Shown here: piece after piece, positions 1 through 8,948 of the stretch
Layout of the letters: the number at the start of each line of letters is the position of its first letter
Numbering within the stretch: position 1 is the first letter of the stretch
NCBI RefSeq assembly: GCF_017744555.1
Contig: NZ_JAGIBD010000001.1
Coordinates: forward strand, 186,001 to 250,000
Source of the DNA: Cellulomonas sp.
GTDB taxonomy: Bacteria > Actinomycetota > Actinomycetes > Actinomycetales > Cellulomonadaceae
DNA length: 64,000 nt
Direction: 5' to 3'
Notes under the pieces: model-generated
The model's database searches: none
Seen by the model: only the letters and a program-made list of their open reading frames with translations
Told to the model about the DNA's origin: nothing
Program-made: the position numbers and the translations under genes

Positions 1-544
1 CCAGCCCGATGGCCAGGTTCACCTTGGCGTCGGGCGAGCTCGGGGTCCCGGGGACGCCGGCCTCCGCGACGGTCGACAGCCGGATCGGGTCCGAGCCGGT
101 GGCCGGCGTCGGCGCGAGGTCGGAGACCGCCTGGGACAGGTGCGACGCCACGGCGTTGGCGATCGCCGCCGCCCGCTCCGCGCTCGGGTCCGTGACGGAG
201 ATCGAGATGATGACCGTGTTCTGGGGCACCGTCACCGAGATTGCCTTGCTGAGGGTGCCTGGCCCGACGGTGAGGCCGAGGTCCTCGATCACCGGGTCGA
301 GGACGGCCGGCATGGTCGCGAGCTGGGCGTACGAGCGCACCTGGCTCTGCGAGTAGGTCGAGCCCTGCACCAGGTCGCCGACGGTGTCGCCCGAACGGAC
401 CGAGACGAACGTCTTCGTGGTCGCCGTGTACATGGGCGTCGCGAAGACGGTCGCGAGGACCGCGAGCGCGAGGCCGAGCGCCGTGACGACCGTGACGGTG
501 AGCCACCGCTTGCGCAGGATCGCGACGTACTCGTGCAGTTCCAC
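1..544 (-). CDS. Wzz-type polysaccharide chain-length / co-polymerase protein (partial)
   Basis: Reading leftward from a GTG at 544, the translation begins VELHEYVAILRKRW, followed by one hydrophobic transmembrane segment (about residues 15-35) and an extracytoplasmic region with SVRSGDTV and alpha-helical segments. This is the Wzz/CpsC architecture. In actinobacteria it is often fused to a C-terminal tyrosine autokinase domain, which would lie beyond the window. The frame is open to the left edge, so only about 181 N-terminal residues are seen. It is divergent from the polysaccharide operon starting near 824, which fits a role in setting polymer length for that locus. The GTG start has little Shine-Dalgarno support. 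Confidence 0.82.
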   Translation of the reverse strand, partial: MELHEYVAILRKRWLTVTVVTALGLALAVLATVFATPMYTATTKTFVSVRSGDTVGDLVQGSTYSQSQVRSYAQLATMPAVLDPVIEDLGLTVGPGTLSKAISVTVPQNTVIISISVTDPSAERAAAIANAVASHLSQAVSDLAPTPATGSDPIRLSTVAEAGVPGTPSSPDAKVNLAIGL

Positions 545-705
545 CAGGTAGCCCCCCCCACCTGCTGTGGCCTCACGGACCACGCTCTGCTGGTCGGCTC
601 ATGCTCTCACGCATGTCGATCTGCGTCTCTTGGCTCAGTCCCCGCTCCCGCGGAGGCTGCCCGGACGCCCCTCGACGACCTGTGTCGCTCCTGAGGGATA
701 TCGCC

Positions 706-711
706 TAGCCT
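706..711 (+). promoter_or_regulatory. Candidate -10 box of the polysaccharide operon
   Basis: TAGCCT fits the actinobacterial TANNNT -10 consensus and lies in the 279-nt gap between the divergent Wzz gene and the first glycosyltransferase. A leader of about 105 nt would precede the ATG at 824. I see no convincing -35 element, so this is a weak call. The rest of the gap shows no gene. Confidence 0.3.
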
Positions 712-823
712 GGCCGCAGGGTCGCGCTGGTGAGTGCAGCACAGAGCGATGGGGGGCAGTTGTGGGTCGCATTCGCGTGCCATGTCATCGTCCGGGTGGC
801 GTTCGTCGCCGTGCGACGGCTCG

Positions 824-1984
824 ATGAGCATGCTCCTGGTCCACGAGTGGATCTCCCCGACGGGCGGGTCCGAGCGTGTGTTCGACCGCATGGTCGACGC
901 GTTCCCCGAGGCCCGGGTCCTGTGCCTGTGGAACGACGACCACGACCGGTACCCGGGCAGGACCGTGGAGCAGACCTGGCTGGCGCGGACGCCGCTGCGG
1001 CGGCACAAGCCGCTCGCCCTCGCGGCGAGCGTGCTCGCCTGGCGCGGCGTGGACACGTCCGACGCCGACGTGGTCCTTGTGAGCTCGCACGCGTTCGCCC
1101 ACCACGTCGGGCGGCACGCACGCGCCCGGCACGGTCGCAAGCTCGTGTACGTCCACACCCCGGCGAGGTACCTGTGGGCCCGCGACCAGGACGCCCGCGG
1201 CGGCGTCGCCGCGTCGGTGCTCGCAGCGCCGGCGCTGCGCTCGATCGACCGGTCGCGGGCCGACGCGGCGACGGAGTACGTCGCGAACAGCCACTTCGTG
1301 CGTCGGCGGATCGAGTCGGCGTGGCACCGCGACGCCCGGGTGATCCACCCGCCGGTCGCGGTCGAACGGATCCAGGAGGCGCGCAGCTGGGCCGACCGGG
1401 TCGTCGGCGACGAGCGGGCGGTCCTGGACCGGCTGCCCGAGACGTTCCTGCTCGGGGTGAGTCGGTTCATCGGCTACAAGCGGCTTGACCTGGTCGTCGC
1501 GGCCGGCGAGGCGGCGGGCCTTCCGGTCGTGCTCGCGGGCGCAGGCCCCGAGGAGGAGGCGCTCCGGCAGCGCGGCGCGGAGGCGATCGTCCCGGTGACG
1601 ATCGTCCGGCGGCCGTCCGACGAGCTGCTCTACGCCCTCTACGAGAGGGCGCTCGCGCTGGTGTTCCCGGCCGTCGAGGACTTCGGGATCGTGCCGGTCG
1701 AGGCGATGGCGTGCGGCACGCCGGTCGTCGTCAACGCCGCCGGCGGTGCTCCCGAGGCGGTGATGCCCCCGGCCGGCGGCGTGGCGGTGCACCGGTTCAC
1801 GCGGACCGAGCTGGCCGACGCCGTCGCGGGTGCCGCCGCCCTGGACCGAGCCGGGGTGGCGGTTCACGCGCGCCGGTTCTCGACGCGCCGGTTCGACGCG
1901 GAGCTCCGCGGTTGGGTGACCGGTCGGCGTGACACGGTCGACGACCCGCAGGTCGGGCCCGCTCCCGGGACCGACCGTGGCTGA
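824..1984 (+). CDS. GT4-family glycosyltransferase
   Basis: The 386-aa product has the GT-B fold layout of family GT4. The N-terminal half contains LLVHEWISPTGGSERVFD (a Gly-rich donor/acceptor loop). The C-terminal half has FLLGVSRFIGYKRLDLVV, a nucleotide-sugar-binding region, and then FPAVEDFGIVPVEAMACGTPV, the E-x7-E type motif that contacts the nucleotide sugar. It would transfer an activated sugar to a growing lipid-linked polysaccharide at the inner membrane face. The ATG at 824 is chosen because homologous sequence begins at MSMLLVHEW. An upstream in-frame ATG at 734 would add 30 residues of non-conserved sequence. It is the first gene of a nine-gene operon and overlaps the next by 8 nt. 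Confidence 0.85.
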   Translation: MSMLLVHEWISPTGGSERVFDRMVDAFPEARVLCLWNDDHDRYPGRTVEQTWLARTPLRRHKPLALAASVLAWRGVDTSDADVVLVSSHAFAHHVGRHARARHGRKLVYVHTPARYLWARDQDARGGVAASVLAAPALRSIDRSRADAATEYVANSHFVRRRIESAWHRDARVIHPPVAVERIQEARSWADRVVGDERAVLDRLPETFLLGVSRFIGYKRLDLVVAAGEAAGLPVVLAGAGPEEEALRQRGAEAIVPVTIVRRPSDELLYALYERALALVFPAVEDFGIVPVEAMACGTPVVVNAAGGAPEAVMPPAGGVAVHRFTRTELADAVAGAAALDRAGVAVHARRFSTRRFDAELRGWVTGRRDTVDDPQVGPAPGTDRG

Positions 1985-3134
1985 GCCCTGGGTCCTGGTG
2001 CTGGGCACCGCCGACTGGGACCAGCCCATTGCGACGAACCAGCACTTCGCGGCGCGCGAGCTGGCCCGCGAGTTCCGGGTCACGTTCGTGGAGTCCCTCG
2101 GGCTGCGGCGCCCGCAGCTCTCGGCGCGGGACCTGCAGCGCGTCCGCCGACGGCTCACGCGCGGACGGACTGCGCCGGGCGGTGCTCGACGCGACCGGCC
2201 GCCCGGTCTCGACGTCGTCTCCCCGGTGATCCTGCCGTACCACCGCGGACCGAGCCGGGCGGTCAACCGCCGGGTGCTGCACCGGTCTGTCGCGCCGTGG
2301 GTGCGACACCCGGGTCCCCGCGTCCTGTGGACCTACTCGCCCGAGACGTACGGACTGGAGTCCGTCGCCTCCGGCGCGCTGTACCACTGCGTCGACCTAC
2401 TGGCCGAAGTGGCGGGGATCTCCGCGACGGTCGTGGAGCGGGGGGAGCGACGGCTCGTGGGGTGCGGCGCGCGGGCCGCCGCCACGAGCGACGTCGTGCA
2501 CGACCACCTGCGGCGGGCCGGGTTCGCCGACGTGCTCCGGTGGCCGAACGTGGCGGACGTCGCAGTGTTCCGCGACGGGTCGCGGACGCTGGGGGAGCGG
2601 CACCCGGGGCGGGCGGTGTTCGCCGGGAACCTCACGGCGTCCAAGGTCGACTTCGCGCTCCTCGAGCGCCTCGCCGGGTCGGGCACGGACGTCCACCTCG
2701 CCGGACCGGTGGCGCAGGGCGGCGGCTCGGCGGGGGCCGAGCTGCGGCGGACCCTGGACGCGGGCGCGACGTACCACGGGATGCTCGAGCCGGAGCAGCT
2801 GGCGGACCTGTACCGCAGCGCCTCGGTCGGGCTCATCCCGTACCTCTCGAACCCCTACACGCGCGGCGTGGACCCGCTGAAGACCTACGAGTACCTGGCG
2901 GCCGGGCTCGCGGTGGTGTCGACGCCGCTGCCGTCGGTGCGCGAGGTGGACGGCGACGTCGTCGTGCGGCCTGCCGATGACGGCTACGTCGACGCGGTCG
3001 CGCGGTACGGGTCCGAACCGGACGCCGCGGTCCGGGCGCGCCGGCTCGCGCTGGCCGAGGAGCACAGCTGGGAGCGACGGGGGACCGAGCTCCGGGCGGT
3101 CGCACGTGAGCTCGTCGCGGAGGCACGACGATGA
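1977..3134 (+). CDS. Glycosyltransferase, TuaH-like
   Basis: The 385-aa protein starts at GTG 1977, overlapping the previous stop by 8 nt, and begins VAEPWVLVLGTADWDQ. It shows the N-terminal pattern of TuaH/teichuronic-acid-type glycosyltransferases (NQHFAARELAREFRVTFVESLG, then YHCVDLLAEV and TSDVVHDHLRRAG). The C-terminal half contains AVFAGNLTASKVDFALLE and SVGLIPYLSNPYTRGVDPLKTYEYLAAGLAVVSTPLPSVRE in successive stretches, the usual GT-B donor-binding end. No signal peptide or membrane segment is seen. Donor and acceptor cannot be read from sequence. Confidence 0.82.
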   Translation: MAEPWVLVLGTADWDQPIATNQHFAARELAREFRVTFVESLGLRRPQLSARDLQRVRRRLTRGRTAPGGARRDRPPGLDVVSPVILPYHRGPSRAVNRRVLHRSVAPWVRHPGPRVLWTYSPETYGLESVASGALYHCVDLLAEVAGISATVVERGERRLVGCGARAAATSDVVHDHLRRAGFADVLRWPNVADVAVFRDGSRTLGERHPGRAVFAGNLTASKVDFALLERLAGSGTDVHLAGPVAQGGGSAGAELRRTLDAGATYHGMLEPEQLADLYRSASVGLIPYLSNPYTRGVDPLKTYEYLAAGLAVVSTPLPSVREVDGDVVVRPADDGYVDAVARYGSEPDAAVRARRLALAEEHSWERRGTELRAVARELVAEARR

Positions 3135-4603
3135 CGGGCGGCGCCGCGCTCGTCGAGCGCACGTGGCGCACCCGGCCCGCGCCGCACGCGCCGGAGCGGC
3201 GGACCGGCGGGGCGGCGGCCGTGCTGGTCCCGCTGATCTCGACGACGGTGCTGTGGGCGGTGTTCGTCCAGCTGCGGCTCACGAGCGCGATCGTCGTCGC
3301 GCTCATCTCGTCGTTCGTCGTCGTGCGGCAGATCGTGCTGACGGTGACCCAGCCGCACGGCGGACCGGTCGCGCTCGTGTTCTGGACGTTCCTGCTCGGC
3401 TGGATGTGCGTCGGCTCGCTCGCGCAGATGGGCCAGGGGAGGCTGCCGTGGCCGGACTCGGGGCTCGACGACCTGTACCCGTGGGGTCAGCTCCTCTTCC
3501 TCGGCGCGATCCTGTCCTACCTCGGGGGCGCCCGGCTCGTGTCGGGCCGGCGGCGACCGGAGGACGCCGACCGGACCCCGGCGGCCGGCGCACCGAGGGG
3601 CCGGCTGGCCGTCCTGATCGTGTGCGCGATCCTGCTCGCGTTCTTCGTCGTCACGACGACCGGCGGGCTGCCGACCCGCTTCACGACGCGGGACGAGGCC
3701 GGCGCGGCGGTGGGTGAGGCGCTCGGCGAGATGGGCGCGAGCGGAGACACCGTGCGGCTGTTCCTGATCAACCGGCTGCCCGTGGCGATCCTCACCGTCG
3801 TGGGCTACGCGTCGGCGGACGCGCTCGTCCGCGCGAGGCGCTCCCGCTCGGCGGGCGTCATGGTCGCGGCGCTCCGGCTGCTCGTGTGCGTCGCGCTGCT
3901 CGTCATCCTGGCGAACCCCTGGTCGACGCCCCGCTACCTGGTGTTCAGCGCCGCGGGGGCCGTCGTGCTGGGGTTGGTGCCGCTGCTCAACGTGCACCGT
4001 CGGGCCGTCGCGGCCGTCGTCCTCGTTCTCGGCACCGTCGTCCTCTACCCGCTCGCCACCTGGTTCAAGAAGTCGGCCACCCAGACGTCCCGCAGCGTCG
4101 ACCTGTCGACGTTCACGGGGATCGACTTCGACGGCTTCCAGACCACCATGACGGCGCTGGCCCACGTCCGCGACTACGGCTACGCGCACGGCGAGCACAT
4201 CCTCGCGGCGTTCGCGTTCTTCGTGCCGCGGTCGCTGTGGTCCGGCAAGGCGATGCCCGCGAACCTCGACATCGCGGCCGACCGCGGGTACTCGTTCCTC
4301 AACCTCAGCCTGCCGCTGTGGTCGGAGCTGTACCTGGACGCGACCGTCGTCGGCATGGTGCTCGGCATGGGCGTGCTCGGGTACGTGTCCCGGACGCTCG
4401 ACATCGCGTACAACCGGCAGGAGGGCGGGCTCGCCCCCCACCTCGCCGTGCTCGTCGCGACGGCGCAGGTCGGGCTGCTGCGCGGTCCGCTCGGCGGGTC
4501 GGTGGTCTTCTTCGGCACCGTCGTCCTCATCGGCTGGTTCGCCTTCGCGCGGCGCGGACGCGCGCCCGCCCTCGCCGGTGACCTCCGTCAGGACGTGCCG
4601 TGA
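3131..4603 (+). CDS. Wzy-like O-antigen/capsule polymerase (multispanning membrane protein)
   Basis: The 490-aa protein overlaps the previous gene by ATGA. It has roughly ten to twelve hydrophobic segments and a large extracytoplasmic loop between about residues 310 and 400 (containing TWFKKSATQTS and DFDGFQTTMTAL), followed by FVPRSLWSGKAMPAN. This layout is typical of Wzy-type polymerases (O-antigen ligase/polymerase superfamily), which join lipid-linked repeat units at the outer face of the membrane. Sequence conservation in this family is low, so the call rests on topology, the arginine-containing loop and position between glycosyltransferases and a flippase. Confidence 0.75.
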   Translation: MTGGAALVERTWRTRPAPHAPERRTGGAAAVLVPLISTTVLWAVFVQLRLTSAIVVALISSFVVVRQIVLTVTQPHGGPVALVFWTFLLGWMCVGSLAQMGQGRLPWPDSGLDDLYPWGQLLFLGAILSYLGGARLVSGRRRPEDADRTPAAGAPRGRLAVLIVCAILLAFFVVTTTGGLPTRFTTRDEAGAAVGEALGEMGASGDTVRLFLINRLPVAILTVVGYASADALVRARRSRSAGVMVAALRLLVCVALLVILANPWSTPRYLVFSAAGAVVLGLVPLLNVHRRAVAAVVLVLGTVVLYPLATWFKKSATQTSRSVDLSTFTGIDFDGFQTTMTALAHVRDYGYAHGEHILAAFAFFVPRSLWSGKAMPANLDIAADRGYSFLNLSLPLWSELYLDATVVGMVLGMGVLGYVSRTLDIAYNRQEGGLAPHLAVLVATAQVGLLRGPLGGSVVFFGTVVLIGWFAFARRGRAPALAGDLRQDVP

Positions 4604-5739
4604 GCGCGCCCGCGGGGGTCCGGCGCGCGGGCGAGCCGGTCGTCGCGCCGTCGGGCGGAGGCGAGCGCTACGCGCACGTCGACGCGCTCCGGGCGGTGGC
4701 CGTGCTGCTCGTCGTGCTCGCTCACGCAGGTCTCGCCCAGGTGGTCCCCGGTGCCACGGGCGTGACCGTGTTCTTCGCGATCTCCGGGTTCGTCATCACC
4801 ACGGTCCTGCTCCGCGAGCGCCGGCGGACCGGAGGGTTCCAGCCCTCCGCGTTCTACGCGCGCAGGCTCCTCAAGCTCGGACCGCCGTTCGTCGTGGTGG
4901 TGCTCGTCCCGACCCTGGTCTTCGCGGTGCTGTCGAGCATCGACTGGCGCGCGGTGTCCGCCCAGGTGTTCTTCGTCTACAACTGGCTCTACACCGACGG
5001 CAGCGCCGGCCGGGTCCTGCCCGGCTCGTCCGTGGTGTGGAGCCTCGCGATCGAGGAGCAGTTCTACATCGTCTTCGCGGTGTTGTGGATCATGGCGGTG
5101 CGCTCGCGGCACTGCACACGGTGGCTGCTCGTCATCGGCACCGCCGCGGTGCTCACCGGGCCCGTCGTCCGGACGGTGCTCTGGTCCGAGGGCGCGTCGA
5201 ACACCCGGATCCTCTACGGCACGGACGCCCGCGTCGACTCGATCGGGCTCGGCATCATCGCGGCGGTCGTGGTGGACGTGCTGAGCGATCCCGCCCGGCT
5301 GCCGCGGGTCCGGCGGGTCCTCGCGTCGGACGCGGCGGTGCTGGTCGCCGGGGTGCTGTTCCTCGCGTCCGCGCTGGTCCGGCAGGACCTGTACCAGCGG
5401 GTCGCGCGCCCGTCGGCGGAGACCCTCGCGGCCGCGCTGCTGATCGCGTACGGCCTGCTCAGGACGAGCGGACGGCTCCGGACGGCGCTCGGGCGGCTCG
5501 CGGGGCTGCGGGTCGTGCAGGTGGTCGGGCTGGCCAGCTACAGCATCTACCTCGCGCACCTGGTCCTGATGCGCGCGATCGGGTCCTCGGTGGACGGCCT
5601 CACGGCGGCGTTGCGGATCCCGCTGCTCGTGGCGCTCGGCGTCGGCGTGGGCGTCCTGTGCTGGCGGGCGGTCGAGGTCCCCGCGCTGGCCTGGCGCCGA
5701 CGCGTCGTCGACCAGCGCCCGGCGGGTGGTGGCGCATGA
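4600..5739 (+). CDS. Acyltransferase 3 family membrane protein (OafA-like)
   Basis: The 379-aa product opens with HVDALRAVAVLLVVLAHAG, the signature first membrane helix of acyltransferase-3 proteins (OafA/YrhL) with its conserved His. Then come GVTVFFAISGFVITTVLL, FYARRLLKLGPP (the R/K-rich motif) and WSLAIEEQFYIVFAVLW (E-x-Q-F-Y). About ten membrane helices are predicted. Such enzymes O-acetylate or O-acylate surface polysaccharides. The GTG start at 4600 overlaps the polymerase stop by 4 nt, so it is translationally coupled. Confidence 0.88.
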   Translation: MSAPAGVRRAGEPVVAPSGGGERYAHVDALRAVAVLLVVLAHAGLAQVVPGATGVTVFFAISGFVITTVLLRERRRTGGFQPSAFYARRLLKLGPPFVVVVLVPTLVFAVLSSIDWRAVSAQVFFVYNWLYTDGSAGRVLPGSSVVWSLAIEEQFYIVFAVLWIMAVRSRHCTRWLLVIGTAAVLTGPVVRTVLWSEGASNTRILYGTDARVDSIGLGIIAAVVVDVLSDPARLPRVRRVLASDAAVLVAGVLFLASALVRQDLYQRVARPSAETLAAALLIAYGLLRTSGRLRTALGRLAGLRVVQVVGLASYSIYLAHLVLMRAIGSSVDGLTAALRIPLLVALGVGVGVLCWRAVEVPALAWRRRVVDQRPAGGGA

Positions 5740-7871
5740 CGGCGCGTCCGGTCGTCACGGTGGGGGTCCGGTCGATCTCGTTCGGTGACGGCATCGGCGG
5801 GATGGAGCGGGCCGCGGGCCAGCACGTCCGGCAGCTGGTCGACGCCGGGGTCGAGGTGCGCCTGTTCGCGCCCGCCGAGCACGTGCACGGCCAGCTGCCG
5901 CCGTCTGTGGTCCTCGTCGACGTGCCGTGGCCACGGTGGGACCGGCGCACCGCGGGCCTCGGGTTCGGACCCGCCTACCGTCAGTGGAACAGGCGGCTGG
6001 CCTCCGCGCTGCTCGCGCGGCGTGCACCTCGTGAGGTATGGCACCTGCACGGCGGTGCGGCCGGGGTGCTGCGGCGCCGGTCGGTGCGCCGGTCGCGGGT
6101 GCCGACCGTGGTCAACCCGCACGGCATGGAGGAGTTCGGCTCGTTCGACCTGCTGCGCTACCCGCGGCGCGTTTTCCTGCGGTCGGAGGCTCGGCAGGCC
6201 CGCCACGCGTCCCGCGTGATCGCGACGGACACGCCTCTCGTGGACGCCGTGGTGCGGAACCTGCGGGTGGCGCGCGAGCGGGTCGTCGTGATCCCCAACT
6301 GCGTCGACGCCGCAGCGCTCCGGCGGCAGGCCGACGGCGCGACGCCGCCCGCGCGGTTCGAGATCGTCACCGTGGGCCGTCTGGTCCGGAACAAGGGGTA
6401 CGACCTGCTCCTCGACGCGCTCCGGCGACCGGAGGTCCGGCGGGTCCTGCCGGCGGACGCCGCTTGGGTGCACTTCGGCTCGGGGCCGTATGCCGAGCGC
6501 CTGCGGACCGCCGCGGCGACCGCCGGTGTGCCGCTCAGCATCCGGGAGCGGCGCACCGACGTGGAGGTCCAACGCGCGCTGTCGACCGCCGGGATGTTCG
6601 TGCAGCCGTCCCGGCACGAGGGCAGCAGCCTGACGACGCTGGAGGCGATGGCCCACGGCCGGGTGGTCGTGGGCACGCCCGTCGGCGGGATCCCCGACAA
6701 GGTCGTCGACGGCCGCACCGGGTTCCTGGCCCGGTCCGCCACCGCCGAGGCGCTCGCGGACGCGATCGTGCGCGCCGCCGGAGCGGCACCCGATGTCGGG
6801 CTCGCCGCCGCGCGCGAGGTCGACGAGCGGTTCGACCTCGCCGCCATGACCGCGGTGCACCTGGCTCTGTACGCGGGCCTCACGGGCGCGGTCGACGGCC
6901 ACGGACCGACGAGCAGCGACTGGCCGTCGTCGCGGGTCGACGGCGCCGACCGGTCCACGGTGGCCGTCTGCGTGCCGACCTACCGCCGGCACCGGGAGCT
7001 CGAGGCCCTGCTGCCGCTGCTCGTCGAGCAGGCGCGGTCGGTCGAGCCGAGCGCGACCGTCGTCGTCGTGGACAACGACGAGACGGCGAGCGCCCGCGAC
7101 ATCGTCGAGCGGTTCAGCGGGAGCGGGTGCAAGGTCCGGTACGTGCACGAGCCCGAGCCCGGGATCGCCGCCGCACGGAACGCCGCGATCGCCGCCGTGC
7201 ACGACGTCGACGTCGTGATGTTCGTCGACGACGACGAGCGGCCGGTCGGCGCGTGGCTGCGCACCATGATCGACGTGTACGAGGAGCTGCGTCCGGCGGC
7301 CGTGGTGGGGCCGGTCGTCTCGCACTTCGACGTGCCGCCCGACCCGTGGGTCCGCGCGTTCGGGTTCCCGCCGCGGCCGAGGTTCGCCACCGGGACGTCG
7401 CGGCCCATGGCGGCGACGAACAACCTGCTGCTCGACATGAGGACGATCCGCGCGTTGGGCCTGACGTTCGACCAGAGGTTCGGTCTGACCGGCGGGTCCG
7501 ACACGCTGCTCACCCGACAGCTCGTCCGGGCCGGCGGCCGCATCGTCTGGTGCGACGACGCCGAGGTGCACGAGGACGTGCCCGCCCACCGGCTCACGAG
7601 CCGCTGGGTGTACCGCCGTGCGCTGCGCGGGGGCAACACCTGGAGCCGCACCTCGGTGGTGCTCGCGGACGGCCCGCTGCGACGGACGGGTGCGCGGCTC
7701 GTGGGGTCCGCGGACGGTGTCGCCCGGATGGCCGTGGGCGTCCTGCTCGCCGGCGCGGGCGTCGTGAGCCGCGACCTCGACCGGCGGGCACGTGGGGTGC
7801 GCACCGCGATGATCGGCGCCGGGCGCACGCTCGGCGCGGTGGGCGTCACGCTGCAGGAGTACCACCGGTGA
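5736..7871 (+). CDS. Bifunctional glycosyltransferase: GT4 fused to GT2
   Basis: One 711-aa reading frame carries two catalytic domains. Residues 1 to about 390 are a GT4 protein (SFGDGIGGMERAAGQHV, VTVGRLVRNKGYDLLLDAL, then SRHEGSSLTTLEAMAHGRVVVGTP). Residues from about 408 on are a GT2/GT-A protein starting VAVCVPTYRRHRELEALLP, with the metal-binding aspartate run at D498-D500 (FVDDDERP) and a later ED/HEDVP motif. No stop or start-like break separates them. The ATG at 5736 overlaps the acyltransferase stop (ATGA). A fused pair suggests that two consecutive sugars are added to the same acceptor. Confidence 0.87.
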   Translation: MTARPVVTVGVRSISFGDGIGGMERAAGQHVRQLVDAGVEVRLFAPAEHVHGQLPPSVVLVDVPWPRWDRRTAGLGFGPAYRQWNRRLASALLARRAPREVWHLHGGAAGVLRRRSVRRSRVPTVVNPHGMEEFGSFDLLRYPRRVFLRSEARQARHASRVIATDTPLVDAVVRNLRVARERVVVIPNCVDAAALRRQADGATPPARFEIVTVGRLVRNKGYDLLLDALRRPEVRRVLPADAAWVHFGSGPYAERLRTAAATAGVPLSIRERRTDVEVQRALSTAGMFVQPSRHEGSSLTTLEAMAHGRVVVGTPVGGIPDKVVDGRTGFLARSATAEALADAIVRAAGAAPDVGLAAAREVDERFDLAAMTAVHLALYAGLTGAVDGHGPTSSDWPSSRVDGADRSTVAVCVPTYRRHRELEALLPLLVEQARSVEPSATVVVVDNDETASARDIVERFSGSGCKVRYVHEPEPGIAAARNAAIAAVHDVDVVMFVDDDERPVGAWLRTMIDVYEELRPAAVVGPVVSHFDVPPDPWVRAFGFPPRPRFATGTSRPMAATNNLLLDMRTIRALGLTFDQRFGLTGGSDTLLTRQLVRAGGRIVWCDDAEVHEDVPAHRLTSRWVYRRALRGGNTWSRTSVVLADGPLRRTGARLVGSADGVARMAVGVLLAGAGVVSRDLDRRARGVRTAMIGAGRTLGAVGVTLQEYHR

Positions 7872-8926
7872 ACGTCGTGATCCTGACCTCCAACTTCCGC
7901 AGCAACTCGCTCGGGCGCGCCTACTGCCTGTGGCTGCTGTGCCGGTCGCTCGGCTGGGACGTCACGCTGCTGTCGCCGCAGGGCGACGAGCTGTGGGCGC
8001 CGCTGGCAGGGACGGAGTTCGCGCAGGACTGCGACGTCGCGGGCGACAGGTCCCTGGCGTCGATGTCCGAGACCGTGCAGCGCAGCGACCTGGTCATCGC
8101 GGCGAAACCGCTGCCGGAGTCGTTCGGCGTCGCGCTCGAGCTGAGCCGTCTGGCCCGCCGGCCGCTGCTCCTCGACATCGACGACCCCGACATCGAGCAC
8201 CAGCTGTCGTGGGCCGACCCGGCCCGGCGGGCCGCCCGCGCCGTCTGGCGCCGGGAGCGGGTGGCCGAGCTCAAGCGCCTGCGCTCGGCGGCGTTGCGGA
8301 CCCCCACGATCGCGAGCAACCCGACGCTCGCCCGACGCTGGCGCAGCACGGTGGTGCCGCACGTCCGCGAGGACCCCGGGCTCCGCGCGGGGCAGCGCGA
8401 CGACGCCCCGACGATCGCGTTCGTGGGCACGGACAAGCCGCACAAGGGGCTCGACGTTCTGCGCGCGGCCGTCGCCCGGACGCAGGACCACGGGTTCCGG
8501 CTGGTCGTGACGGACGTGCCGCCGCCGGACCCGAAGCCGTGGGAGCAGTGGATCGGCACGACGACCTTCGACCGGGGCCTCGACGTCGCGGGCACCGCGG
8601 ACATCGTGGCGCTCCCGTCGAGGCCGACGGTCTACTCCCGCGCCCAGCTCCCCGTGAAGCTCGTCGACGGGATGATGCTGGGCAGGACGGTCGTGGTGTC
8701 GGACCTGCCGGCCACGCGGTGGGCCGTCGGCGACGCCGGCGTGCTCGTGCGGCCCGGCTCGGTCGGTGCGTTGACGCGCGCGCTGGTGAGCGTGCGCGAG
8801 CGGTCCGTGCGGACGCGGCTCGGGGAGCGCGCACGTGAGCTCGCCCTCAGCCGGTTCGCCCCCGACCGGGTGCGCGACACCTTCGCGGTCGCGTGCCGTG
8901 ACGCGATGAGCAGCGGTTCCTCATGA
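7868..8926 (+). CDS. Glycosyltransferase (GT-B fold, GT4-like)
   Basis: The 352-aa protein starts at GTG 7868, overlapping the upstream stop by 4 nt. It begins VNVVILTSNFRSNSLGRAYCL and has a mid-protein IAFVGTDKPHKGLDVLRAAV motif typical of the second Rossmann domain. It ends with VKLVDGMMLGRTVVVSDLPATRW, where a usual E-x7-E segment appears modified. A DIDDPD stretch near residue 99 resembles other surface-polysaccharide transferases. Function in the locus is inferred from context. The exact sugar is unknown. Confidence 0.75.
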   Translation: MNVVILTSNFRSNSLGRAYCLWLLCRSLGWDVTLLSPQGDELWAPLAGTEFAQDCDVAGDRSLASMSETVQRSDLVIAAKPLPESFGVALELSRLARRPLLLDIDDPDIEHQLSWADPARRAARAVWRRERVAELKRLRSAALRTPTIASNPTLARRWRSTVVPHVREDPGLRAGQRDDAPTIAFVGTDKPHKGLDVLRAAVARTQDHGFRLVVTDVPPPDPKPWEQWIGTTTFDRGLDVAGTADIVALPSRPTVYSRAQLPVKLVDGMMLGRTVVVSDLPATRWAVGDAGVLVRPGSVGALTRALVSVRERSVRTRLGERARELALSRFAPDRVRDTFAVACRDAMSSGSS

Positions 8927-8948
8927 AGGCCGCCGAGAGGTGCACGCG

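Noticed and set aside
5547..7865. A 772-codon minus-strand ORF.
   Set aside because: It mirrors the glycosyltransferase fusion. The composition is His/Arg/Asp-rich, as expected for antisense of GC-rich coding DNA.
4578..7871. One continuous 1097-codon reading frame.
   Set aside because: The first 385 codons are an Arg/Gly-rich shadow of the acyltransferase. The real start is the ATG at 5736 that overlaps that gene's stop.
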